Source: Candidatus Saccharimonadota bacterium
Lineage (GTDB): Bacteria; Patescibacteriota; Saccharimonadia; Saccharimonadales; Saccharimonadaceae
Reading direction: 5' to 3'
Assembly (NCBI GenBank): GCA_030530605.1
Contig: JAUMUO010000002.1
Coordinates: 73,146-137,145, forward strand
DNA length: 64,000 bases
A program made the position numbers and the translations under genes. Each line of letters begins with the position of its first letter. Within the stretch, counting starts at the first letter, position 1. Positions 1 to 11,258 of the stretch are shown in pieces. The notes beneath the pieces are model-generated. The model saw only the letters and a program-made list of their open reading frames with translations, was not told the origin of the DNA and did no database searches.

Positions 1-1
1 A

Positions 2-247
2 GAAACACCCGTGCCGGAAGTACAGGAAACGACACCGGAACCAACACCAGAACCAGCCCCTTCGGAAGACCCTGACGACGTTCCAGTTCCAAATACCGCT
101 GACACCACCATCCCGACCACCCCAAACACTGGCTACGACGACGAGGCCGGCGTACTCAACCCCGTTACTTTGCTCTGGGTTCTCGGCTTTACTTCCGTTG
201 CCATCGCAGGCGTCCTTGCCCTCATCAAGAAACACCTGAAAATTTAG
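2..247 (+). CDS. C-terminal fragment of a surface protein with a sortase-type tail
   Basis: The reading frame is open at the window edge, so only the last 82 codons are present. It is Pro/Glu/Thr-rich (a spacer typical of wall-attached proteins), then shows a PNTG motif, about 21 hydrophobic residues and a short basic tail (KKHLKI). That order is the layout of an LPxTG-like sorting signal, and a sortase gene lies at 25380-26429. The alternative is an ordinary C-terminal membrane anchor, since the motif lacks the leading Leu. The function of the missing N-terminal part cannot be judged. Confidence 0.7.
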   Translation, partial: ETPVPEVQETTPEPTPEPAPSEDPDDVPVPNTADTTIPTTPNTGYDDEAGVLNPVTLLWVLGFTSVAIAGVLALIKKHLKI

Positions 248-253
248 CCCTTA

Positions 254-279
254 ATCCCGCGGAAAACCGCGGGATTTTT
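254..279 (+). terminator. Intrinsic terminator after the surface protein
   Basis: A GC-rich hairpin (TCCCGCGG / CCGCGGGA with an AAAA loop) is followed by a T run. It ends the partial gene and directly precedes the promoter of the DUF2207 gene. Confidence 0.85.
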
Positions 280-280
280 G

Positions 281-289
281 TGATATAAT
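281..289 (+). promoter_or_regulatory. Extended -10 promoter, leaderless type
   Basis: TG-A-TATAAT ends 6 nt before the ATG at 296, leaving no room for a ribosome binding site. Confidence 0.75.
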
Positions 290-295
290 GAAATT

Positions 296-2182
296 ATGAC
301 AAAGTTGATTCTTATTTTAGCTACGCTTCTATCGCTTAATTTCACTCCAGTCTCTGCCGCCTCCGACCCCGACCTTTACTTTGAAAATGCGGTCTTTGAT
401 TATTATTTGGAAAAAACTGACACTGGCACCATCATGAAGGTTAAAGAAACCTTGAAAGCCGTTTTTTCCGAACATAGCAGTAGCCACGGCATCACTCGCA
501 CCATCCCATTTACCAACCAAGACGGCAACAATGTCACTTTGGAGAATCTAGATCTTAAAGTCACCAGAAATGGAATTTCCGAACCCATCGCCAAAACAAC
601 CAAGGAAGATGGCTATTATAAAGTCAATGTCGGTACCAAGTCTAAAACTGTCCAGGGTAGGCAAACTTATGTCCTAGAATATGAGTTCAAAAATGTAATT
701 ACTGAATATGATGCCTCCGGAAAGCTCACCACCGAAAATGGCACTTCCCAAGAACTTTATTGGGATACCAACGGTACCGGCTGGCCTAATCGTTTTGAGT
801 CCGTCACCGCCAATGTCCACTTTGCCGGCGACTATAAGGCCAAAACCCCTGCCTATTGTTATACTGGTTCACAGAGGTCCAATTCCAGAAACTGTACCGT
901 AGAAAAAACTAAAGACGGCTTCACCTTCAAAACCACCAAGGCTCTCGGCCGTTACGAGAATATGACTTTTGATATTGAGTTCCCGGCCGGCACTTTCAAA
1001 GTCCCAATTTACTATAATTATTCCTATGTCGTCGCTGCCTGCATCGCCACCGCTCTTGCGATTCTTTCTATCTTCTGTGCCATCAGAAACTACCAAAAAT
1101 ATGCCAAGGAAAAATGTAAATATTACAAAAATCTCCTTGTCGCACCTCAGTATCTTCCGCCAAAAGACCTCACTGTCGCCGAGGCTGCACAGATTTATAT
1201 GGGCACTGCTCAACCAACTCAGACTGCAACACTTCTTGAACTTGCAATCCACCATAAAATCCAACTTGTCTCTGAAAAAACCACTACTAAAATACTTGAC
1301 AAGGAAAAAACTATCTGGAAAGTCAAAATACTAGACCTAAAAGGCATTACTTCTCCAGAAGAGAAAATTTTAAGCATCCTAAATGGCGGCATTATGCCAA
1401 AAGTTGGTAATCTAGTTGAGATTAAAAAACAAACTGCCACCTATACTCTTTCTCGGCTTTCTAGAGAGTACTTCTCCGGTGCTCGTACTATTTTGAAGAG
1501 TAAGAAACTCCTAGAATCCGATGTTAAAGCTGAAACCGGCACCATTAAATCCAGTAAAGAAAATTCCTTCTCCGCCGTCTTTATGTTCCTCCTTGTTATC
1601 GGCTGTATAGCCTTTAGCACTGCCGTCATTGCCGAATCCCCCAACTTTAGTTACGGCCACATCATTTGTAAATACCCTTGCTTTATCGCAACTTGGGCTA
1701 TTGCCATCGTTGCGCTCATTATCGTTTCTACTATCAATTCCAAGGCTCGCAAATACACTATCCGGACCACTGCCGGCCTTGACATGGCTAATTATCTAAA
1801 CGGCCTTGAACTCTATATTGGTATGGCCGAAAAAGAGCGCTTAAAGTTTAATCAATCTGCTAAGAACGCTCCTCGGAATGAAAAGGGTCTAGTCAAACTC
1901 TACGAGAAACTTCTGCCTTACGCCTGTCTATTTAATCTCGAGGATAGCTGGCTAGAAGAAATTCAAAAGTATTACGAAAATCTTAATTACTCTCCAGATT
2001 GGTATAATGGCACTGACATCTTAACCTACAGCGTGCTTTCCAGTATGGTGCGCACTACCTCCAACAATATCGCTAGTAGTACTGCTTGGCACAGTTCATC
2101 TTCCTCCTCTGGCTTCTCCGGTGGCGGTGGAGGTGGTTTCTCCGGCGGCGGGGGCGGCGGCGGTGGTGGCGGCAGTTGGTAA
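296..2182 (+). CDS. DUF2207 family membrane protein
   Basis: This 628-residue protein starts with a signal peptide (residues 1-22), then an extracytoplasmic beta-rich domain (about 25-235) typical of DUF2207 (YciQ-like) proteins. Membrane segments lie near 239-263, 428-446 and 457-476, with a cytoplasmic domain between the first and second. The tail is a Ser run followed by long poly-Gly ending in GSW, a common end for this family. Members are widespread in CPR and Firmicutes; their function is unknown. The start follows a leaderless promoter, and the serS promoter begins 4 nt after the stop. Confidence 0.85.
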   Translation: MTKLILILATLLSLNFTPVSAASDPDLYFENAVFDYYLEKTDTGTIMKVKETLKAVFSEHSSSHGITRTIPFTNQDGNNVTLENLDLKVTRNGISEPIAKTTKEDGYYKVNVGTKSKTVQGRQTYVLEYEFKNVITEYDASGKLTTENGTSQELYWDTNGTGWPNRFESVTANVHFAGDYKAKTPAYCYTGSQRSNSRNCTVEKTKDGFTFKTTKALGRYENMTFDIEFPAGTFKVPIYYNYSYVVAACIATALAILSIFCAIRNYQKYAKEKCKYYKNLLVAPQYLPPKDLTVAEAAQIYMGTAQPTQTATLLELAIHHKIQLVSEKTTTKILDKEKTIWKVKILDLKGITSPEEKILSILNGGIMPKVGNLVEIKKQTATYTLSRLSREYFSGARTILKSKKLLESDVKAETGTIKSSKENSFSAVFMFLLVIGCIAFSTAVIAESPNFSYGHIICKYPCFIATWAIAIVALIIVSTINSKARKYTIRTTAGLDMANYLNGLELYIGMAEKERLKFNQSAKNAPRNEKGLVKLYEKLLPYACLFNLEDSWLEEIQKYYENLNYSPDWYNGTDILTYSVLSSMVRTTSNNIASSTAWHSSSSSSGFSGGGGGGFSGGGGGGGGGGSW

Positions 2183-2186
2183 ACTG

Positions 2187-2195
2187 TGCTATAAT
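2187..2195 (+). promoter_or_regulatory. Extended -10 promoter of serS, leaderless type
   Basis: TG-C-TATAAT ends 6 nt before the ATG at 2202. Confidence 0.75.
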
Positions 2196-2201
2196 AGATT
2201 T

Positions 2202-3449
2202 ATGTTAGACGTTAATTTTATTAGGGAAAACCGTGCTTTAGTGGAGAAAAGCGCGAAGGAAAAAGGTTATGAAGATGTTGACATTGAAAACATCTTAAAA
2301 TTAGACGACAAAAGAAAGTCTTCTCTCCAGGAGGTTGAAAAATTACGAAAAGAGCGAAACGAGACTGCTGCCAAGATGAAAGGCGGCAAGCCTTCCGACG
2401 AGCTTATCAAAAAAGGTAAGGAAATCAAAGAACAGCTTAGCTCCCTAGAAGACGAGCTTAGCAAAATTGAAACCGAGCTAAAAAATAGTCTTAAATCCGT
2501 ACCGAACGTCATCTTGGAAGATGTTCCGCTTGGTGGGGAAGAATGCTCTGTAGAAATTAAAAAATGGGGCGAGCCGAAAAAACAGGGCGTCGACCATCTT
2601 GATTATGCTACGGGTCGCGGTTGGCTAGATTTTGAACGCGGAGCTAAAGTTGCCGGTGCCAAGTTTTATTACTTAAAGGGTGGCCTGGCTCTCCTTGAAA
2701 ATGCCCTGCTTCAATATGGCCTCTCCATCGTTCTAAAACACGGCTTTACTCCTATGGATGTCCCTGATATGGTTTCAAGCAAAGTTCTTGAGGGCGCTGG
2801 CTTTGCCCCAAAGTCTTCCGACCAATCCGATGAATACTACATCGAGGGTGAAGATCTAGTGATGATTGCCACCGCCGAAATGCCGATTACCGGTTATCAT
2901 ATGGACGAAATTCTAGACGAAAAAGATTTACCTCTTAAATATGCCGGTTTCTCTGCCTGCTTCAGAAAAGAGGCCGGGGCCTACGGCAAATACACTCGCG
3001 GTCTTTTCCGTGTCCACCAGTTTAACAAACTAGAAATGTACGTCTTTTGTCTCCCAGAGCAATCTAAAGAAATCCACGAGAAACTGCTCGGCATTGAGGA
3101 AGAAATCTGGCAGGGTCTTAATATCCCTTATCATATTATTAATATCGCTGCTGGCGACCTCGGCGCCCCAGCTGCTAAAAAATACGACCTTGAATACTGG
3201 TCCCCAGTTAATCAAAAGTATCAGGAATTAACGTCTTGTTCCAACTGTACCGATTTCCAGGCTCGCGCTATGAATATCCGGGTCAGGAGAAAAGACGGCA
3301 AAATAGAAACCGTTCATACCCTTAATGGCACTGCGGTTTCTCTAGCCAGAACTATGGTTGCCTTCCTTGAAAACTATGCCAAGGAAAACGGCAAGGTAGA
3401 AATTCCAAAAGTCTTACAACCTTATCTTGGCGGCGCCACTGAACTGTGA
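2202..3449 (+). CDS. serS: Seryl-tRNA synthetase
   Basis: SerRS charges tRNA-Ser with serine in the cytoplasm. The 415-residue product begins MLDVNFIRENR, the usual N-terminus, followed by the antiparallel coiled-coil arm (about residues 30-100). Class II motif 2 (FRKEAGAYGKYTRGLFRVHQF) and motif 3 (GTAVSLARTMVAFLENY) are intact. A longer in-frame start upstream would only add poly-Gly shadow sequence, and the promoter ends 6 nt before this ATG, so the internal ATG was chosen. The stop TGA overlaps the hpf promoter. Confidence 0.97.
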   Translation: MLDVNFIRENRALVEKSAKEKGYEDVDIENILKLDDKRKSSLQEVEKLRKERNETAAKMKGGKPSDELIKKGKEIKEQLSSLEDELSKIETELKNSLKSVPNVILEDVPLGGEECSVEIKKWGEPKKQGVDHLDYATGRGWLDFERGAKVAGAKFYYLKGGLALLENALLQYGLSIVLKHGFTPMDVPDMVSSKVLEGAGFAPKSSDQSDEYYIEGEDLVMIATAEMPITGYHMDEILDEKDLPLKYAGFSACFRKEAGAYGKYTRGLFRVHQFNKLEMYVFCLPEQSKEIHEKLLGIEEEIWQGLNIPYHIINIAAGDLGAPAAKKYDLEYWSPVNQKYQELTSCSNCTDFQARAMNIRVRRKDGKIETVHTLNGTAVSLARTMVAFLENYAKENGKVEIPKVLQPYLGGATEL

Positions 3450-3455
3450 TAAAAT
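3447..3455 (+). promoter_or_regulatory. Extended -10 promoter of hpf
   Basis: TG-A-TAAAAT overlaps the serS stop codon. The start codon of hpf is 18 nt further on and has an AGGAG site, so this mRNA has a short leader. Confidence 0.6.
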
Positions 3456-3473
3456 AGTATAAAAGGAGTTTTT

Positions 3474-3833
3474 ATGATTGAAAAAATAGAAATTACGGGG
3501 AGTAATTACAAGCCTACCGAGAGTTTCAAGAAGTATGCCACAAAGCGTATTGGGAAATTAGATCGCTATCTTCCAAAGGGTAGCAAGAAAGATGTCGTTG
3601 CTAAAATTGTTGTCACCGAAGTAGACCGTGCTCACGGTAATAAATACGAAATTTCCGCCGCTATGGAAATCCCTGGTGGCAAAGTAATCGCTGCTAAAGA
3701 TGAATCTTCCAATGTTTTTGCTGGCGTTGACATCATTGAGGCAAAACTAATGGGGCAAATTCGCCGCTATAAACTAGAGAAGAACCCACACCTTCGTAAA
3801 AACCCTATTAAACGCTTATTCAGGAAAGGATAA
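3474..3833 (+). CDS. hpf: Ribosome hibernation promoting factor, short form
   Basis: At 119 residues this matches the short HPF/YfiA (RaiA) family, which binds the 30S decoding region and stabilises idle ribosomes. The beta-alpha-beta-beta-beta-alpha layout is visible: KIEITGSNYKPTESFKKYATKRIGKLDRYL, then a basic second half ending in RRYKLEKNPHLRK. The long-form dimerisation domain is absent. It has an AGGAG site before ATG and is followed by secA after 2 nt, so the two are likely cotranscribed; hpf-secA adjacency is common in bacteria. Confidence 0.93.
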   Translation: MIEKIEITGSNYKPTESFKKYATKRIGKLDRYLPKGSKKDVVAKIVVTEVDRAHGNKYEISAAMEIPGGKVIAAKDESSNVFAGVDIIEAKLMGQIRRYKLEKNPHLRKNPIKRLFRKG

Positions 3834-3835
3834 AA

Positions 3836-6570
<2,735 letters not shown>

Positions 6571-6571
<1 letters not shown>

Positions 6572-7845
6572 TGAAACACAGCGTAGATGAAGTCTTTCTC
6601 CGAAACGGTGCCAAGGGCTTACTTATCAATGTCCCTGGCGCCAGCGTGATGAATTTCAAAATCCAATTTCGGGGCGGCTGTCGCTATGCTAAAAAACCAG
6701 AACTATATGAAATTGCCCACTTAGTAGAACATCTCAGCTTTGGGGCTAACGCTAGATTCAAAGATGAACAAGCTTTTGAGGCCGAGTTTACTAAAAACGG
6801 AGCCTACCACAATGCCTGGACTTCAGACCTCTCCGTCTGCTATGAAGCCGAGTGCGCTGATTTTGAATGGGAACGCATCTTAGATTTGAACCGCGTTTCT
6901 ATCACTGAGCCACGTTTTAATGAAGAAGAACTAAAAAGCGAAAAGGCCACTGTTCGCGCCGAGCTTACTGGCTATATGAATGATTACACTCGTTTGATTT
7001 GGCCTCGCCTAATGTCTTCTACTGGCGAAAAAGTCCCCACCCTTCGCGAGCGCTTAAATACCGTTTCAAACATCGAGCTAAAAGACATCCGCGAGCATTA
7101 TCGCCGCACGCACACCGCCTCCAACATGCGTTTTGTAATCGCCGGCCGTCTGCCACGCCGTCGCAAACGCCAAATTATTAGAAATCTTGAAGACTGGGGA
7201 TTAAAAGAAGGTTCTCGCCTTGATGTTCCTCTGGACGATCTTCACTCCGGCGACCCAGTTTTAATCCGAAGAAAAGATGCCTCAAATATCACCTTTGGCT
7301 TTTCATTTTTAACCACTAGGAAACTTCCCGCCGAAGAGGTTCGCATTATGGATTGTCTCAACCATATCTTAAATGGCACCACTTCTTCTCGTATTTTTGG
7401 CCAAGCCAGGAAACGCGGCCTGATTTACGGTATGGGTTCTTCACTCACTAATAGCATCCGTAATTCTTCATGGGATTTTGATGGTGAAGTCAACCTTGAA
7501 ACCTCCGAAGAACTTTTCTCACTCATCCAAAAAGAATTGAACAAAGTCTTAAACGGCGAAATCACCGAGTCCGATATCGAGGCTGCCAAATCCTACGCTC
7601 TCGGCCGTCATCAAATGAGCGCTCAAACCGTCTCGCAAATTTCTGACTACTATTCCGATTCTTACTTCCTCGGTGGCGACATTGAAGATTACAGAAAAAT
7701 TCCAAATTACATCAACGCTATTGATAAACCAAAGATCGTTGCGCTCGCTCGTGAATTTGCCGGCTCTGGCATCAAGGGTTTTGCCGCCGTTTCTAGCGCA
7801 GAAAAATCAATCATCACCTCCCTTGCGGGGCATTTAGAAATCTAG
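6571..7845 (+). CDS. M16 family (insulinase-like) zinc peptidase
   Basis: The 424-residue protein has the inverted zinc motif HLVEH at residues 50-54 and a downstream glutamate (about 131, in RAEL) at the spacing expected of M16 enzymes, so it looks catalytically intact. The two-domain fold matches the processing-peptidase-like subfamily. It overlaps secA by one base (TAATG), implying translational coupling; a role in peptide or signal-peptide turnover near the secretion path is only an inference from that position. Confidence 0.88.
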
Positions 7846-7856
7846 AAAGGAGTATT

Positions 7857-9128
7857 ATGAATATAGCAGTTTTAGGATATGGTCTAGAAGGGAAAAGCAT
7901 TGAAAATTATTTCAAGAAAAAAGGCGACAAAGTTGATATTTTTGCCGAATTTCCCCTAAAGAAAAGGTTAGATCCAAAAAAATACGACTATATTTTTCGC
8001 TCGCCTAGTATTCCGGTCCACAAACTTCCAAAAGCTATCTTGCCAAAAGTCAATTCTAGCACAGGGTATTTCTTTTCTTTCTGTCCAGTCCCAATTATTG
8101 GTATCACTGGCACCAAGGGTAAGGGTACCACTTGTACTATGATTACCAAATTACTAGAAGCCCTCAGCAAAAAACCTCACCTCGTCGGCAACATCGGCGA
8201 GCCAGCCCTAGACCATCTAGACGAACTCCCGAAAAATTCTACCGATGATATTGTAGTGTTTGAACTCTCCAGCTTCCAACTTTGGGATCTTAAAAAATCT
8301 CCGGCTGTCTCGGTCGTACTTCGCATTGAGCCAGACCACCTAAACGTCCACAAAGATTTTGATGATTATGTTAGCGCTAAAGCCAACATTGTCCGCCATC
8401 AAAGCCCGTTTGAATCTACCATCTATTTCAAAAACAATGCCGACACCGTAAAAATTGCAAACCAGTCTCCGGCTGAAAAATTCGCCTATCCTATCTCTAG
8501 AAAATCTGCAATCTTAAAAGAATTATTGGACGCGCTCCCACTTGTTGGAGAGCATAACAAAGAGAATTTAGAAGCTGCGCTTCTAGCCGTCTATGCTTAC
8601 TTTAAGCCAGTGACCCGCAAACTTTCCTTCAACGATTTTCTAAAAGAAAATAGGAAGGCTCTAAAATCCGCCATCAAAACTATCACTCCGCTCCCACACC
8701 ACATTGAGCTCGTACGTGAACTAAATAATGTCAAATACTACGATGATTCTTTCTGTACAGTCTTCCCGGCGCTCGACGTCGCACTTAAATCTTTCGACAA
8801 AACCCCGCTAGTCTTAATTGCCGGCGGTAGCAGCAAAGGCACCGACCTCACCCCGGCCAAAAATGCCATCTTTAATAATAAAAACCTGGTAAAAGCCGTC
8901 CTAATCGGCGAAACTGCTAAAGACTTCGCAAAAGGTGAAGACCCCAAAAAATATGTTCTCTCCGGCACCGATTTCAAGAAAGCTATCGAGACCGCCAAAG
9001 AAATCGCCGAAACTACCGGCAAAAAGTCCGTCGTGCTACTCTCACCTTGTGCCGCTTCTTTTGATATGTTCAAATCTTACAAAGACCGTGGTGATAAGTT
9101 TAAAAAAATTGTCAAATCTTTGAAATAA
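7857..9128 (+). CDS. murD: UDP-N-acetylmuramoyl-L-alanine:D-glutamate ligase
   Basis: MurD adds D-Glu to UDP-MurNAc-L-Ala in the cytoplasmic part of peptidoglycan synthesis. The 423-residue protein has an N-terminal Rossmann domain (MNIAVLGYGLEGKSI), the ATP-binding loop GITGTKGKGTT near residue 82, a central Mur ligase domain with HNKENLEAALLA, and a C-terminal domain with VLIAGGSSKGTDL. AAAGGAG precedes the ATG. The gene lies far from the other wall genes at 44-52 kb. Confidence 0.95.
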   Translation: MNIAVLGYGLEGKSIENYFKKKGDKVDIFAEFPLKKRLDPKKYDYIFRSPSIPVHKLPKAILPKVNSSTGYFFSFCPVPIIGITGTKGKGTTCTMITKLLEALSKKPHLVGNIGEPALDHLDELPKNSTDDIVVFELSSFQLWDLKKSPAVSVVLRIEPDHLNVHKDFDDYVSAKANIVRHQSPFESTIYFKNNADTVKIANQSPAEKFAYPISRKSAILKELLDALPLVGEHNKENLEAALLAVYAYFKPVTRKLSFNDFLKENRKALKSAIKTITPLPHHIELVRELNNVKYYDDSFCTVFPALDVALKSFDKTPLVLIAGGSSKGTDLTPAKNAIFNNKNLVKAVLIGETAKDFAKGEDPKKYVLSGTDFKKAIETAKEIAETTGKKSVVLLSPCAASFDMFKSYKDRGDKFKKIVKSLK

Positions 9129-9137
9129 TGATATAAT
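9129..9137 (+). promoter_or_regulatory. Extended -10 promoter
   Basis: TG-A-TATAAT right after murD. The next start (TTG at 9180) is 42 nt away and has a ribosome binding site, so a leadered mRNA is expected. Confidence 0.6.
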
Positions 9138-9179
9138 TAGACCAGTAGATTAACATCACCAAGAAAGGGGGGACAGTCA

Positions 9180-9752
9180 TTGAAGCAAAAAGTCTACTTT
9201 TTGCCGAGAGGTAAAAACGGCTTGTTTGGTCCAACTGGAGAATTTGGAGAAATAGTAGCTGTTACTAAAACTCAACTTCTTAATGAAGCCGAGTCCAAAT
9301 CTCTTAGCGCTCGAACCAAAAATAAACGCCGTGTAAGAGAAAGCCTGATCTTCCGGCCAGTCAAGAACTACAAGAGCTGGAGCCATTTCATCGGAGACTG
9401 TCAGACAATCGGGTACGATTCTATTTCGGGTGTCAATATTGAGCACACCATCAACAAGGCTCTTGAATCACGCGGGATAGAAGAACCGTGTATCGCAGTT
9501 TTTAAGATGAACGACCACTCTTTCGTCTATTCTGAAAGAGGTAAACCCGTAATTTACAATGGCAGACTTTACATTGAGAAAGGAGGAAGTTGGTACAGAG
9601 AGGAAGACGCCGATCGCACCAAAGAAGGCGAATATCTTCTTACAGACACTATCCCATTTCCTAGTGACATGGATGAAGCTTGGAGAGAAATTTGCACCGA
9701 GCGTTATGGGCAGATATGTGATAAGTATCACATAGTGCCAGAAAGGCGGTGA
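9180..9752 (+). CDS. Hypothetical protein, 190 residues
   Basis: I do not recognise a family. The start is a TTG placed 8-9 nt after an AAGGGGGG ribosome binding site; no better ATG exists. The protein is soluble and of mixed composition, with no signal peptide or membrane segment. It stands as a single-gene unit with its own promoter (9129-9137) and an intrinsic terminator (9768-9790), which supports its being a real gene. Confidence 0.7.
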   Translation: MKQKVYFLPRGKNGLFGPTGEFGEIVAVTKTQLLNEAESKSLSARTKNKRRVRESLIFRPVKNYKSWSHFIGDCQTIGYDSISGVNIEHTINKALESRGIEEPCIAVFKMNDHSFVYSERGKPVIYNGRLYIEKGGSWYREEDADRTKEGEYLLTDTIPFPSDMDEAWREICTERYGQICDKYHIVPERR

Positions 9753-9767
9753 TCCTATATCTACTAA

Positions 9768-9790
9768 GGCCGCGGAAACGCGGCCTTTTT
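9768..9790 (+). terminator. Intrinsic terminator
   Basis: GGCCGCG-GAAA-CGCGGCC hairpin followed by five Ts, just after the 190-residue hypothetical gene. Confidence 0.9.
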
Positions 9791-9806
9791 CCTGTGTCAA
9801 AAAATA

Positions 9807-9815
9807 TGCTATAAT
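9807..9815 (+). promoter_or_regulatory. Extended -10 promoter, leaderless type
   Basis: TG-C-TATAAT ends 6 nt before the ATG at 9822. Confidence 0.75.
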
Positions 9816-9821
9816 CATCTT

Positions 9822-10040
9822 ATGATATACGAGGTCAAAGTCACCCCAGGTGTCAAAAAAGATGAGATTATAATAGAAGGCAGCCACATCACCGTCCGCA
9901 CTACCAAGCACCCCACCGGCGGAGAGGCCAACGAAGCCGTCATCAAACTTCTCTCCAAACACTTCCACGCCGCCAAAAGAAACATTATTATCAAAAAAGG
10001 TAACACTAGTAGAAATAAGCTAATCGAAATAGTGGTATAA
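9822..10040 (+). CDS. DUF167 (YggU-like) small protein
   Basis: A 72-residue protein matching the DUF167 family: MIYEVKVTPGVKKDEI, then HITVRTTKHPTGGEANEAVIKLLSKHF and a final basic strand (IIIKKGNTSRNKLIEI). The family is a small alpha/beta fold found in all domains, with no settled function. Its stop codon overlaps the promoter of the next gene. Confidence 0.88.
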   Translation: MIYEVKVTPGVKKDEIIIEGSHITVRTTKHPTGGEANEAVIKLLSKHFHAAKRNIIIKKGNTSRNKLIEIVV

Positions 10041-10041
10041 T
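10033..10041 (+). promoter_or_regulatory. Extended -10 promoter, leaderless type
   Basis: TG-G-TATAAT overlaps the DUF167 stop and ends 6 nt before the ATG at 10048. Confidence 0.75.
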
Positions 10042-10047
10042 TTTACT

Positions 10048-10860
10048 ATGGAACAAGATAAATCACCTGAAAAAATTTCTGAAAAAACTCTCGAAAATCT
10101 TGGTTCTATTGCCATTGAGGCTAAGAAAATCTTAAAAGCAGAAGCTTTAGATGACGTCAAATTTTTTGCTAAAGAATATCGCAACATTGAAAATAATTTC
10201 AGTCAAATAATTAGCAAAAAAGCTCTCTGGAAAAACGAAACTGAATTCAAAATCTGGGAAAACGACGCAGCTGAAGCCTACGAGAAGATGAAATCAGCCG
10301 AAGATGACGCTGGTCTTCTTTCTAACCGTTTTGAACGCGATCGAGTTGAAAACATCAGTCAACCTAAAGTTGAAAATACTATCGAAGTTTATAGCGGACA
10401 TTTTTATGAAACACGCAGCGAAGCCCTAGTAGAAAAACTTAAAAACGAACCAAATAGCGAAGAAACTATCGAAAAGGTTGGTTCCCTCCATGAATACGCC
10501 GCCAAGCACGTTGAAGCTGTACGCAATAGAGAACTTCGAGCAACAGACGTTGAAACTTGGAATCGCAACTGTAGAAAAACTCATAATGAGCTGATAAACC
10601 TTTTAAACGACATTAATTGGATCGCCAAAGAGCGAAATCTTACCCCATTAACTTTCCGTAATTTTGAGACAAACGATTATTACTATGATCGTGGCAAAGA
10701 CATCGGCGGATATACTGACGCTCGTGCCGAATATGACCGTGCCATCGTCGAAAAATACTGTGAAACCGCCTTCTCTAATCTTGGCGGAGCCAGGGAAGAA
10801 ACCCTCACTCCAGAAGTAGCTACCAGCATCCTCGATTTTCATCGTCTTGGCGAAGATTAA
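10048..10860 (+). CDS. Hypothetical helical protein, 270 residues
   Basis: Not recognised. The product is highly charged, rich in Glu, Lys and Asn, with no signal peptide or membrane segment, and appears almost all helical, with a Tyr/Asp cluster near residues 212-230. A leaderless-type promoter precedes it. It converges with the small minus-strand gene at 10886 across a shared terminator hairpin. Confidence 0.7.
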   Translation: MEQDKSPEKISEKTLENLGSIAIEAKKILKAEALDDVKFFAKEYRNIENNFSQIISKKALWKNETEFKIWENDAAEAYEKMKSAEDDAGLLSNRFERDRVENISQPKVENTIEVYSGHFYETRSEALVEKLKNEPNSEETIEKVGSLHEYAAKHVEAVRNRELRATDVETWNRNCRKTHNELINLLNDINWIAKERNLTPLTFRNFETNDYYYDRGKDIGGYTDARAEYDRAIVEKYCETAFSNLGGAREETLTPEVATSILDFHRLGED

Positions 10861-10885
10861 AAAGGCCCCCAATCCATTGGAGGCC
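10859..10885 (-). terminator. Intrinsic terminator of the 85-residue gene
   Basis: On the minus strand GGCCTCCAAT pairs with ATTGGGGGCC (one G-U pair) and is followed by TTTTT. It may also stop the converging plus-strand gene. Confidence 0.75.
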
Positions 10886-11143
10886 CTAACGTACCCTCGG
10901 CGTCCCGAAAATACGCTTTGATATATAGCGGCACACATTTCTTACTTCTTCGTCAGTCATTTCATCTGGAGCACCTAAATACACAAGTTTGTTTACTAAT
11001 CGTTCCTTTTCTTCCGGCTTTAACAAGCCAACTCCATTACAAATGACTTTCGAGAGCTCGTGGCTCACTCCGACTATCGGAAAAACCGTCATATAGAACT
11101 CGTCTTCCGACATATGCTTTATTTTTTCGAAAAACTCTCTCAT
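10886..11143 (-). CDS. Hypothetical protein, 85 residues
   Basis: Not recognised; an acidic-basic helical protein with KPEEKERLVNKLVYLGAPDEMTDEEVRNVCRYI and no membrane segment. The ATG at 11143 is preceded by GAGGGGG at 8 nt; an in-frame GTG three codons upstream lies inside that site and is less likely. A consensus promoter (TTGACT, 17 nt, TGATATAAT) at 11211-11239 and a terminator at its end support a real, independently transcribed gene with a leader of about 60 nt. Confidence 0.7.
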   Translation of the reverse strand: MREFFEKIKHMSEDEFYMTVFPIVGVSHELSKVICNGVGLLKPEEKERLVNKLVYLGAPDEMTDEEVRNVCRYISKRIFGTPRVR

Positions 11144-11210
11144 TTTTTTCACCCCCTCTCTTGTAGAGTCTTTTCAATATTAACGTGCTACTTTTTTAGT
11201 TTGGAACACC

Positions 11211-11239
11211 ATTATATCACAAATCATTAAAAAAGTCAA
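11211..11239 (-). promoter_or_regulatory. Full -35/-10 promoter, minus strand
   Basis: TTGACT, 17-nt spacer, TATAAT with an extended TG. It drives the 85-residue gene and lies back to back with the prfB promoter, whose -10 is 8 nt away. Confidence 0.8.
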
Positions 11240-11243
11240 TATA

Positions 11244-11252
11244 TGTTATAAT
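11244..11252 (+). promoter_or_regulatory. Extended -10 promoter of prfB, leaderless type
   Basis: TG-T-TATAAT ends 6 nt before the ATG at 11259. Confidence 0.75.
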
Positions 11253-11258
11253 ATCTCT